Of a stretch of DNA of 17,701 bases, positions 5,695 to 13,315 are shown piece by piece (position 1 is the first letter of the stretch; each line of letters begins with the position of its first letter). The notes beneath the pieces are model-generated. The model saw only the letters and a program-made list of their open reading frames with translations, ran no database searches and was not told where the DNA came from. Origin of the DNA: JBAZOJ01 sp041648755 (GTDB lineage: Bacteria > Planctomycetota > B143-G9); contig JBAZOJ010000048.1 in assembly GCA_041648755.1 (NCBI GenBank), positions 1-17,701 on the forward strand. Reading direction: 5' to 3'. Both the position numbers and the translations under genes were made by a program.

Positions 5695-7230
5695 TCAGGC
5701 CTTCTTCTCCTCGATTCGCGGGAACAGGGCCGCGCCCTTACTCACCTTGGTGCCGGGCTTCGTGAGCCCCCACTTTTCCTGCGGCCGCAGGTCCGCGGTG
5801 TCGGCCGAAGCTCCAAGCTGCGGCATACCGTTGGCGAACGTGTCCGGCAGGTAGGGGTACAGGTTGACCAGCAACAGGCGGCAGGTCTCGATGAGGTAAT
5901 ACATTACAGTCGCAAGCTTATCGGTCTCGCCGCGCTTGGCGAGGGTCCACGGCGCGGATTGCTCCACGTACTTGTTTGCATCGCGCACGACTTCCCAGAT
6001 GGTATCAAGGGCCTCGCCGAGTGCGAGGTTCTCGAGTTGTGCGGATACTTTGCCCGCAAGGGCTTCGGCTGCCGCCGCGAGCTTGTCGCCATCCTCATCG
6101 GGAGAGGAGGGCTCGGGGACGATTCCGCCGAAATAGCGCTCGACCATCGAGACGGATCTCATCACAAGGTTGCCCAGGCAGTTGCCAAGTTCGGTATGGT
6201 AGCGGGAGTCAACCGCAGGCATCGAGAAGTCGCCATCGCGGCCGAACGGCATCTCCTTGAACATGAAGAAGCGCAGGGCGTCGCGGCCGTACTTGCCGGT
6301 GACGTCGCGCGGGTAGATGATATTGCCCTTGCTCTTGGAAATCTTGTCGGCGTTGATGGTCCAGTAACCGTGGGCGAAGACTTTCTTCGGAAGTTCGTAG
6401 CCGAGCGCCATAAGCATTGCACCCCAGATGACGGTGTGGAACCATAGGATGTCCTTGGCCATCAGGTGGACATCGGCAGGCCACCACTTGCGGAGTTGGG
6501 TTTCGTCCTCGGACGCACCGAGCGCTGAGATGTAGTTGAGCAGGGCATCGAACCAGACATAGATAATGTGGTGCGGGTCGCCGGGGACAGGGATTCCCCA
6601 GTCGAACGAACTGCGTGACACGGAGATGTCGTCGAGGCCAGCTTCGATCCGGTTACGAATTTCGTTGCGCCGGTAGGCCGGGAGGATGAAGTTCGGATTG
6701 GCGTCGATGTGCTTCAGGATGCGCTCGCCGTACTTGGAGAGGCGGAAGAAGTAGTTCTGCTCGACGATGGTCTCTGTGGGACGATGGCAGGACGGGCAGT
6801 TCCCGTCAACGGCCTCGGACGGCTTGATATAGGTTTCGCAGAAGGTACAGTAAGGGCCTTCGTAGCGTCCCAGGTAGATATCGCCCTGGTCCATCAACTT
6901 CTTGAACAGGTTGACGACGCGGCGTTCGTGATCCGCATCCGTAGTACGGATAAAGAAGTCGTACTCGATGCCGAGGTCCTTCCAGAGGTCCTTGAAGGTG
7001 GCGACGATGGAATCGGCGAATTCCCGCGGCTTCATGCCTTTTTCGGTTGCGGCGCGCAAAATCTTCTGGCCGTGCTCGTCGCTGCCGGTCAGGAAGAAGA
7101 CCTCTTTGCCGTGCGAACGGTGATAGCGCGCAAGGATGTCGGCTGCGATGGTTGTATAGGAGCTTCCTACGTGAAGTTCGGAATTCACGTAGTAAAGCGG
7201 TGTGGTTACGTAGAACTTGCCGTCGCTCAT
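5695..7230 (-). CDS. metG: Methionyl-tRNA synthetase
   Basis: A 511-residue class I aminoacyl-tRNA synthetase that charges tRNA-Met for initiation and elongation. The Rossmann fold starts with YVTTPLYYVNSELHVGS (7-23), where HVGS is the HIGH motif. The connective peptide carries one four-cysteine zinc knuckle (C128, C131, C145, C148). KISKSKGN (296-303) is the KMSKS loop. The anticodon-binding helical domain completes the protein, and there is no C-terminal EMAPII-like tRNA-binding domain, so this is the short form of the family. The ATG has AAGGAG four bases upstream and is one base from the ricT stop. The tmk-holB-ricT-metG order also occurs in many Firmicutes. Confidence 0.97.
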   Translation of the reverse strand: MSDGKFYVTTPLYYVNSELHVGSSYTTIAADILARYHRSHGKEVFFLTGSDEHGQKILRAATEKGMKPREFADSIVATFKDLWKDLGIEYDFFIRTTDADHERRVVNLFKKLMDQGDIYLGRYEGPYCTFCETYIKPSEAVDGNCPSCHRPTETIVEQNYFFRLSKYGERILKHIDANPNFILPAYRRNEIRNRIEAGLDDISVSRSSFDWGIPVPGDPHHIIYVWFDALLNYISALGASEDETQLRKWWPADVHLMAKDILWFHTVIWGAMLMALGYELPKKVFAHGYWTINADKISKSKGNIIYPRDVTGKYGRDALRFFMFKEMPFGRDGDFSMPAVDSRYHTELGNCLGNLVMRSVSMVERYFGGIVPEPSSPDEDGDKLAAAAEALAGKVSAQLENLALGEALDTIWEVVRDANKYVEQSAPWTLAKRGETDKLATVMYYLIETCRLLLVNLYPYLPDTFANGMPQLGASADTADLRPQEKWGLTKPGTKVSKGAALFPRIEEKKA

Positions 7231-7231
7231 A

Positions 7232-8401
7232 TTACTCCTTGTCCTGTTCCGGTTCCTTTTCCTTCTCGTCTTCCTTTTCTCTCTCGCGTGGAGGCGGGGC
7301 GCCGGGGCGCTCGCGCACCTTCTTGATGTCAGCCATCTTTACCCAGACGGGGTTCTCGGCGGAGGAATCGGCAACGAGCACCATCTCACGCAACAAGCTG
7401 ACGTTGACTACCTCGCCGGTGACGTTGGCGCACTCGACAATCTGTCCCTTCCGCGGCAGCTTTGTGCGAAGCCAGGAATAGACATCGTCCTCGAACCGCA
7501 GGCAACACATTAAGCGACCGCACCGGCCCGAGATCTTGGTGGGGTCGAGCGTGGTCTTCTGTTGCTTGGCCATCTTCATCGTTACCGGCTGAAGGTCGTG
7601 CATGAACGACTTGCAGCACAGGGGCATGCCGCAGTGCTCGTAGTCTGCCAGCAGCCTGGCCTCATCGCGCACCCCGATCTGGCGCATTTCGATGCGGGTC
7701 TTGAATTCCTTGGACAGGTCGCGCACCAGTGCCCGAAAATCGACGCGGCCATCCGCGAGGAAGTAGAACACGATGCGGTCGCCACCGAGAAGATGCTCGA
7801 CATCGACGAGCTTCATCGGCAGAGCATGGGTGGCTATCATCTCGCGGCAGAAAGAAAACTCCTTGGGCTCGAGTTCGTCGCGGATGAGGTTCCAGCGCTC
7901 GATGTCTTCCTTCGCAGCGACGCGGACGATCTCGCCATCGAACTCCTCTGTCGGGTAGCCCTGCTTTGAGGAGGAATACTGGCGCGGGGTGGAAATTGCG
8001 AGGGCCATTTCGACGCCCATTGCCGTCTTGACAACAATGTGTTCCTCGCGGGCGATATCCCCGGTGGTCGTGAAGAACGAGCCGGAGTTGCTCATATTGC
8101 CGTATCGGCAATGTATGATCTGGAAATCCGTCCCCGAGGAGACGAGTTCCTTCACGCGCCCGTTGGGGTCAAAGGAGTAGTAGCGTGCTGGCATTCTGCC
8201 CGATATTGAGGACGAGGGCCGTTCGTGCCTTGTTGTCTCCTCATGCCGGTACTCGGCTTCGTCTCTTTGTGATTCGCTCGCGGCTGCTTGTGGCTCGGGC
8301 GCGATCGGTTGAGGTTCAGGTAAAGCCGGTTGAGCGGGGAGGGGCTCAGGGGAAGTCGGCTGAGGGACCTTTATTTCATTTTCGTCCGGGTTTTGGGACA
8401 T
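7232..8401 (-). CDS. ricT: PSP1-domain protein RicT/YaaT
   Basis: A 389-residue member of the PSP1/RicT family. In Bacillus subtilis RicT works with RicA and RicF in an Fe-S-containing complex that affects RNase Y-dependent mRNA processing and sporulation phosphorelay. The PSP1 core is at about 90-315. Conserved cysteines sit in YEHCGMPLCC (C257, C262, C263) and KISGRCGRLMCC (C294, C299, C300), the expected Fe-S ligands. The first 65 residues are Pro/Glu-rich and probably disordered, and the tail from about 365 is a highly charged Glu/Lys run. The frame extends upstream to 8578, but the ATG at 8401 has AAGGA and limits the overlap with holB to 26 bases. No ricA or ricF is visible in this window. 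Confidence 0.92.
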   Translation of the reverse strand: MSQNPDENEIKVPQPTSPEPLPAQPALPEPQPIAPEPQAAASESQRDEAEYRHEETTRHERPSSSISGRMPARYYSFDPNGRVKELVSSGTDFQIIHCRYGNMSNSGSFFTTTGDIAREEHIVVKTAMGVEMALAISTPRQYSSSKQGYPTEEFDGEIVRVAAKEDIERWNLIRDELEPKEFSFCREMIATHALPMKLVDVEHLLGGDRIVFYFLADGRVDFRALVRDLSKEFKTRIEMRQIGVRDEARLLADYEHCGMPLCCKSFMHDLQPVTMKMAKQQKTTLDPTKISGRCGRLMCCLRFEDDVYSWLRTKLPRKGQIVECANVTGEVVNVSLLREMVLVADSSAENPVWVKMADIKKVRERPGAPPPREREKEDEKEKEPEQDKE

Positions 8402-9464
8402 AGGAGAGAATCCTTGTGGTGAGATAATCCAAAACGAACTGGGCCCTGACGTTTCGTGCGAGGTCGGCGATCGCCTCAAGGGCGGCGGCCGCAATCTCGG
8501 CTCTCGCGGTCTGCGGCAGGGATATTGCCCACCCATTGGCCACATCGGCACAAGGGCAACGGTCAGGTGCATTGACAATGGATATCAACATCCTGAAGTA
8601 TAGCTCAAGTCTGACGCGGATTGGTTCGAAATTGCGCGGCCCGAATTCGTGCTCGGGTCGTGCAATCAGAGATTCGGCATGAGCAAGGGGCGAGGATAGG
8701 GGCAGCGCGGTGAACCACTCGAAGAACGCGCGGATTTCGTCACGCAGATTTTCGTCCAGTAGCTCGATGGCTCTGCCGGGGCTCCCGTCTGCGAAGAAAG
8801 ACGCTAACCGGACATCGTCCGGATTGGCGTGGGGCACTTCGCGGGAGATTACCGTTGCGACATCCGCCTCGGAAAGAGGATGGAACTGAAGTACGCTGCA
8901 GCGCGAGAAAATGGTCTCCTTGACCGCGTGTCTTCCACGGCACAGGAGAATGATGTACGTATCTTCATGAGGCTGTTCAAGCGTCTTGAGCAGGGCATCC
9001 TGTGCTTCGTGAGTCATGCGCTCGGCTTCGTCAACGATGAATACCTTGCGGTCGGCCTCGAATGGCTTCAGCGAGGCGACTTCGCACATACCGCGGACTG
9101 TATGGAGCAGGTTGGAAATGGGCTCGTCTTCATCTCCGATTGCGATGAACCGCGATTCCTTGCCCTCGCCATCCGACTTCTTCGATACGGAATCGGTGGC
9201 CAGTCGGCGGCGCACGGAAATCACATCAGGATGGGTTCCGGCCCATATTCGACGGCAGTCGTGACACTCGCCGCAGAAGGATCCGGGTTTCGAGACCTTG
9301 CACAGAAGGGAAGACGCGGCGCAGAGCGCAATGCGGCGCTTGCCGATCCCGCGGGGACCGAGCATCATCATCGAGTGAGGCAGTTCGTCGCGTCTGAGCG
9401 CCGTGCGAATTGCCTTCACGCGGGTGCTATGGGAGACGATCGAGTCCCAGGACGCCTGCAACAT
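8376..9464 (-). CDS. holB: DNA polymerase III delta' subunit (clamp loader)
   Basis: A 362-residue AAA+ protein, the delta' subunit of the beta-clamp loader. GPRGIGKR (36-43) is the Walker A loop, with Arg where ATP-binding paralogues have Ser/Thr, so nucleotide binding may be weak or absent. The zinc site is C55 with C64, C67 and C70 (CGECHDC). VDEAE (144-148) is Walker B, and SRC (187-189) is the arginine-finger motif found in delta' and gamma/tau. The ATG at 9464 has GAGG nine bases upstream; the longer start at 9479 has no good Shine-Dalgarno sequence. The gene overlaps tmk by 38 bases and ricT by 26, indicating coupled translation. Confidence 0.93.
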   Translation of the reverse strand: MLQASWDSIVSHSTRVKAIRTALRRDELPHSMMMLGPRGIGKRRIALCAASSLLCKVSKPGSFCGECHDCRRIWAGTHPDVISVRRRLATDSVSKKSDGEGKESRFIAIGDEDEPISNLLHTVRGMCEVASLKPFEADRKVFIVDEAERMTHEAQDALLKTLEQPHEDTYIILLCRGRHAVKETIFSRCSVLQFHPLSEADVATVISREVPHANPDDVRLASFFADGSPGRAIELLDENLRDEIRAFFEWFTALPLSSPLAHAESLIARPEHEFGPRNFEPIRVRLELYFRMLISIVNAPDRCPCADVANGWAISLPQTARAEIAAAALEAIADLARNVRAQFVLDYLTTRILSYVPKPGRK

Positions 9465-10053
9465 GGCCTGCAACCTCATCGGAAAGCGACTCTATGTCGC
9501 GGGAACCGTCAAGAAGAACTGAACTGCCGGGCGTGCCTGCAACAAGCGCCCGGTATCCGAGGCGAACCTTGTTGAAAAACTCGCGCGACCGCGCTTCGAT
9601 TCGGTCGTGCGTCTCGCCCCTTCGCATGAATCCCAACGCAGGATCGATGTCGAACACTATGTACAAATCGGGCTTGATTCCATACGTCGCATATCTCCCG
9701 ATTCTCAGCACATGGTCGATGCCTGCTCCGAGCCCCGCGCCTTGGTAGGCGGCGCTGGACCAGAGAAAACGGTCGGCCAGAACGACACGCTTTTCCTTGA
9801 GCGCCGGCGCAATTATGTCATGGCATAACTGAGCGCGCGCAGCCAGGAACAGCAGAAGCTCTGCACGTACGTCCAGCTCGCTGGAATGGGAGAGGATGAT
9901 CTTTCTGATCTTCTCTCCCGCTTTTGTGCTGCCGGGCTCGCGAATGGTGAGAACGTCAAAGCCAGCCTTAGTGAGGCGTTGGGCGCAGAGCTTCATCTGC
10001 GTGGACTTCCCGCAGCCGTCGAGGCCCTCAAATACAATCAGGCGGCCTTTCAA
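9427..10053 (-). CDS. tmk: Thymidylate kinase, TTG start
   Basis: A 208-residue dTMP kinase, which makes dTDP for DNA synthesis. FEGLDGCGKST (8-18) is the P-loop, REPGSTKAGEKIR (38-50) the substrate-binding DR/REPG segment, DRFLWSSAAYQG (94-105) the conserved dTMP-binding stretch, and RRGETHDRIEAR (144-155) the lid. I start it at TTG 10053, which overlaps the previous stop as TTGA and has GGAG eight bases upstream. The only upstream ATG (10149) would add 32 residues lying wholly inside the lipoyl-domain gene. The length then matches the usual 205-215 residues. Confidence 0.93.
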   Translation of the reverse strand: MKGRLIVFEGLDGCGKSTQMKLCAQRLTKAGFDVLTIREPGSTKAGEKIRKIILSHSSELDVRAELLLFLAARAQLCHDIIAPALKEKRVVLADRFLWSSAAYQGAGLGAGIDHVLRIGRYATYGIKPDLYIVFDIDPALGFMRRGETHDRIEARSREFFNKVRLGYRALVAGTPGSSVLLDGSRDIESLSDEVAGHVAGVLGLDRLP

Positions 10054-10295
10054 GATTCCGTCTCCATTATCGCAAGAAGAGAACCCACGCAGCCCTTTGC
10101 TTCCTCGGGCATTGAAATCTCGAGCAAGTCTCCGCTGCATGGGGCGCAAAAGTCGAACGCGGCCTTGTCGAACAGCAACTCTGCGATGGGCTCGTCCGCC
10201 ACAACGCGGTCACCGGGCTTCTTGTACCAGGTGGAAACTACAATCTCAGCAGCAGGATTCTTGCTGATTTCAGGGATGCGCAATTCGGTCTTCAT
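10050..10295 (-). CDS. Free-standing lipoyl/biotinyl attachment domain protein
   Basis: An 81-residue protein that consists of just one biotinyl/lipoyl fold. ELLFDKAAFDF (39-49) places K44 at the hairpin tip in the D-K-A context usual for lipoyl domains, and a second-half APCSG motif (51-55) is typical of E2 lipoyl domains. There is no peripheral-subunit binding segment and no acyltransferase domain, so it is neither a complete E2 nor a GcvH (about 125 residues). Its ATG overlaps the lipA stop (ATGA), and its stop overlaps the tmk start. Lying with lpd, lipB and lipA, it is probably lipoylated by LipB/LipA and reoxidised by Lpd. The enzyme it serves is not visible here. Biotinylation is less likely because the usual M-K-M context is absent. 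Confidence 0.85.
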   Translation of the reverse strand: MKTELRIPEISKNPAAEIVVSTWYKKPGDRVVADEPIAELLFDKAAFDFCAPCSGDLLEISMPEEAKGCVGSLLAIMETES

Positions 10296-11155
10296 CGCGC
10301 CTCTTTTCGTATGCGGGCGAACATCTCCTCCGCCCGGTAGCTTGAGCGTACAAATGGGCCTGACGCAGCAGCGATTTCAAGCGATTCGGCATAATCCGCG
10401 TAGTACTCGAACCGGGCAGGTGGGATGAACTCCACTACAGGGTGGTGCATCGGGGACGGGGCAAGGTATTGGCCGATGGTAATCGCGCTTACTCCAGCCC
10501 AACGAAGGTCGTGCAGGAGAGAAAGCACCTCCTCGGGTCTTTCTCCGAGCCCAAGCATTACTCCGGTCTTTGTCGCGAGCCCCGCCGCGGCCGCCCGGCG
10601 AAGAACTTCGAGCGAACGGTCATAATTGGCCTGTGGACGGACTTCGGAGTACAATCTCGGCACGGTCTCGACGTTGTGGTTGAACACATCCGGCTGAGCG
10701 GCGATAACGGCATCGATGGCCTCAGTTGAGCCGCGGAAATCGGGGATAAGGACTTCGATGGCTGAGATGCCCCTGGCTCGGAGCGCCCCGATGGTCTGAG
10801 CGAAATGCGATGCGCCGCCGTCTGGCAGGTCGTCCCGGGTCACGGATGTCACCACGACGTACTTCAAGCCCATCTTGACAGATGCGTCCGCGAGGCGGTG
10901 CGGCTCTCCGGGGTCGAGAGGGGAGGGTACTCCGGATGTGATGTCGCAGAACCGGCAATGGCGGGTGCAGACTCTTCCCATAATCAGGAAGGTTGCCGTG
11001 CCTGCGTGGTAGCACTCGCTACGGTTAGGGCAGGTAGCTTCGCGGCAGACCGTGTTCATGCCATCCTCAGAGAGGATTCGGCCGACAGCAGTCTCGTCAA
11101 TATGTGAGACGCCCTTCTTCATCCATGCAGGAAAGGCGATCCTTTTGTGAGTCAT
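10292..11155 (-). CDS. lipA: Lipoyl synthase
   Basis: A 287-residue radical-SAM enzyme that inserts two sulfurs into protein-bound octanoyl groups. The auxiliary cluster cysteines are C37, C42 and C48 (CREATCPNRSEC), the radical-SAM motif is CTRHCRFC (C63, C67, C70), and RSSY (270-273) near the C-terminus supplies the serine ligand of the auxiliary cluster. The ATG at 11155 has AAGGAG four bases upstream; the open frame reaches 11203 but has no better signal there. It overlaps lipB by 59 bases and the lipoyl-domain gene by 4. The length is normal for the family. Confidence 0.96.
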   Translation of the reverse strand: MTHKRIAFPAWMKKGVSHIDETAVGRILSEDGMNTVCREATCPNRSECYHAGTATFLIMGRVCTRHCRFCDITSGVPSPLDPGEPHRLADASVKMGLKYVVVTSVTRDDLPDGGASHFAQTIGALRARGISAIEVLIPDFRGSTEAIDAVIAAQPDVFNHNVETVPRLYSEVRPQANYDRSLEVLRRAAAAGLATKTGVMLGLGERPEEVLSLLHDLRWAGVSAITIGQYLAPSPMHHPVVEFIPPARFEYYADYAESLEIAAASGPFVRSSYRAEEMFARIRKEAR

Positions 11156-11804
11156 CGAACTCCTTGACATCGGTGATGCCGAAGACGGTCTGAAAGGCCG
11201 CAACGAACCGCTGCTCGACCTCCCGCATCGGGGGAGCGGAGCCGAGAAACGTCTTGAGGCTTGCGACCGGGTATTTGCTTATCCCGCAGGGGACGATCAG
11301 TCGAAAGTGCGAAAGATCCGGATCGACATTGAACGCGAGGCCGTGATAGCTGACCCAACCTGAAATTGCGACGCCTATGGCGCAAACCTTGGAGTCCGCA
11401 ACCCATGCTCCGGTCATTCCTTCCTTGCGCTCGCCCTTCAGGCCGTAGGTGGACAGAACCTCGATTGCGGTCTGCTCCAGGTTGGATAGGAAAACGTGGA
11501 TATCCTTGCCATGCCGGTTGAGGTCGAAAATCGGATATGCGACAAGCTGGCCGGGGCCGTGGTAAGTTACGTCGCCGCCACGGGTGACTTCATGGACTTC
11601 GAAGCCCAACTCGCGCAACCGTTGCGGATCGGCAAGTATGTTCCCGCCCTTCCAGGACCGACCGAGTGTAATGACGGGGGTATGCTCGACAAGAATAAGG
11701 AAGTCGTCAGGAGGACGCTGCTTCCTGACAGCCGCGTTCAGGGCAGTTTGCATTGGCAGAGCGACTGAGTAGGCCCGGCTTCCAAGCCGGTGAACGCGCA
11801 GCAC
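11097..11804 (-). CDS. lipB: Octanoyl-[ACP]:protein N-octanoyltransferase, GTG start
   Basis: A 235-residue octanoyltransferase that moves the octanoyl group from acyl carrier protein onto the lipoyl-domain lysine. TRGGDVTYHGPGQ (74-86) is the signature motif, and the catalytic pair is K139 (DSKVCAIGV) and C173 (VPCGI). The start is a GTG overlapping the lpd stop by one base (TAGTG), with GGAGG about ten bases upstream. The protein extends past the lipA start, so the two genes share 59 bases. Together with lipA it gives the complete de novo lipoylation route in one operon. Confidence 0.95.
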   Translation of the reverse strand: MLRVHRLGSRAYSVALPMQTALNAAVRKQRPPDDFLILVEHTPVITLGRSWKGGNILADPQRLRELGFEVHEVTRGGDVTYHGPGQLVAYPIFDLNRHGKDIHVFLSNLEQTAIEVLSTYGLKGERKEGMTGAWVADSKVCAIGVAISGWVSYHGLAFNVDPDLSHFRLIVPCGISKYPVASLKTFLGSAPPMREVEQRFVAAFQTVFGITDVKEFDDSQKDRLSCMDEEGRLTY

Positions 11805-13189
11805 TATTTCTTCCCTCCGGGGGAATGAATGCTGCGACCGATCGAAGCGGCGGCAGCCTCACCGAAGCCTTCGCTGAGCGTGGGGTGAGAATGAACCATT
11901 TCGGCGACCGCATCGATCTTCAGCCCTGCGCTGACCGCAAGGGCACCCTCGTGGACGAGTTCTGTTGCCGATTCGCCGATAATGTGCGCGCCGACTACTG
12001 TGCGGGATTTGGCGTCGGCGACGATCTTGAACATGCCTTCGAGGTTCCCGCCTGCCTGCGCCCTGCCAAGAGGGCGATAGGGATAGCGACCGACGATTAT
12101 CTCGCCGTACTTCTTTCTCGCCTCTTCCTCGCCGAGCCCGACGGTGCCGATTTCCGGAGTGGTGAAAATGCCGTTGGGGATCGTGACGCCTTCGAGGCTC
12201 TCGTGGTGACCGAGAGCGTTGGAGGCAGCCACCTCGCCCATCCGGTACCCGCTGTGGGCAAGCATCCACTTGCCGGTGGCATCTCCGGCTGCGTACACTC
12301 CGGCTAACGAGGTCTCGCAGAGATCATTGACCGCGATAGTCTTGCCGTTCGGGCACAGACCGAGTTCGGGAATTCCATTGCCCGACAGGCGTGCGCGGCG
12401 ACCGACGACGACTAAGCACTTGTCGGCGGTTACTTCCCTGCCGTCGCTCAACGTTCCCGCGAAACGACCCTCTGCGGTGCGGCCGGATTCGAACTTCACT
12501 CCCGTCAGGACTTTGATTTTGAGTTTGCGCAGTGACCGCGACAGTATCGCGACTATCTCGGTGTCAACCATAGGCAGGATGGTCGGCATCAGTTCGACTA
12601 TTGTAACGTCAACGCCAAATTGCGCGAAAAGGCAGGCCATCTCGCATCCGATTACGCCGCCACCGACCACGATGAGAGACTTAGGCAGCGCTTTCAGGTG
12701 CAAAGCGTCATCAGAGCTGATTATGGAGTCGCCGTTGAATATCAGGCCCGGAAGCTGGATTGGCTCGGAGCCGGTTGCGAGGAGAATGTGGTGTGCTTCG
12801 ATAACCTGAACGCCGGTGGGGGAGGTGACCTCGATCGCCCCGGCGGAGAAAACTCGGCCCCTGCCGGGAACAGTGGTTACGCCCCACGACTTGACGAGCA
12901 GGTCGAGGCCCTTGTGTTGATTTGTAACTACTTTGTCCTTGCGGGCCTGCACGGCCGTCCAATCAAGCTCTGGTGCGGCGGCTCTGATGCCGTGCTCGGA
13001 AGCGCCAAGGATCTCGGCATAGAGATGAGCGGACCGAATGAGGGCCTTTGTCGGGATGCAGCCCCAATGAAGGCAGGTTCCGCCAAGTTTGGATTCCTCG
13101 ACAAGAGCGACATTGCCGCCCAGTTGTGCGGCCCGAATGGCAGCGGCATATCCGGCAGGACCGCCACCAATAATTGCCAGATCGTACAT
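11804..13189 (-). CDS. lpdA: Dihydrolipoyl dehydrogenase
   Basis: A 461-residue FAD-dependent disulfide oxidoreductase that reoxidises dihydrolipoyl groups using NAD+. The N-terminal FAD site is IIGGGPAGYAAA (6-17), and the redox cysteines C39 and C44 are in GGTCLHWGCIPTK. The NAD-binding GGGVIGCE motif lies mid-protein, and the C-terminal interface motif HSHPTLSE supplies H435 and E440 to the partner's active site. The ATG has AAGGAG four bases upstream. It is the first gene of the long leftward run and has a promoter-like sequence at 13219-13246. No dehydrogenase E1/E2 genes or glycine-cleavage genes lie beside it; only the free-standing lipoyl domain does. Confidence 0.96.
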   Translation of the reverse strand: MYDLAIIGGGPAGYAAAIRAAQLGGNVALVEESKLGGTCLHWGCIPTKALIRSAHLYAEILGASEHGIRAAAPELDWTAVQARKDKVVTNQHKGLDLLVKSWGVTTVPGRGRVFSAGAIEVTSPTGVQVIEAHHILLATGSEPIQLPGLIFNGDSIISSDDALHLKALPKSLIVVGGGVIGCEMACLFAQFGVDVTIVELMPTILPMVDTEIVAILSRSLRKLKIKVLTGVKFESGRTAEGRFAGTLSDGREVTADKCLVVVGRRARLSGNGIPELGLCPNGKTIAVNDLCETSLAGVYAAGDATGKWMLAHSGYRMGEVAASNALGHHESLEGVTIPNGIFTTPEIGTVGLGEEEARKKYGEIIVGRYPYRPLGRAQAGGNLEGMFKIVADAKSRTVVGAHIIGESATELVHEGALAVSAGLKIDAVAEMVHSHPTLSEGFGEAAAASIGRSIHSPGGKK

Positions 13190-13211
13190 CGAAACTCCTT
13201 ATGCGAACAAG

Positions 13212-13246
13212 CCCGACCATTGTAGCTGTCGGGAGAGATTGGACAA
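13212..13246 (-). promoter_or_regulatory. Promoter of the lpd-lip-tmk-metG run with overlapping dyad
   Basis: On the minus strand TTGTCC (-35), a 16-base spacer and TACAAT (-10, five of six consensus bases) precede the lpd ATG by about 30 bases, giving a leader of about 23 bases. A perfect dyad, CCCGAC - ten bases - GTCGGG (13212-13233), is centred on the -10 element. It could be a repressor operator or a 5' hairpin. Confidence 0.5.
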
Positions 13247-13264
13247 CACTGACCCGCAGTAAAC

Positions 13265-13296
13265 AAAAAAGGGAGCCCGAGGTCGGGCTCCCTTTT
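13265..13296 (-). terminator. Rho-independent terminator of the secreted-protein gene
   Basis: AAAAAA, then GGGAGCCCGA, GG, TCGGGCTCCC, then TTTT on the plus strand form a near-perfect stem of at least eight GC-rich pairs. On the minus strand the hairpin is followed by TTTTTTG, about 20 bases after the secreted-protein stop. The flanking A-run and T-run mean it could also stop transcription from the other direction. Confidence 0.88.
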
Positions 13297-13315
13297 GACA
13301 ACTGAGAGAAGATGC

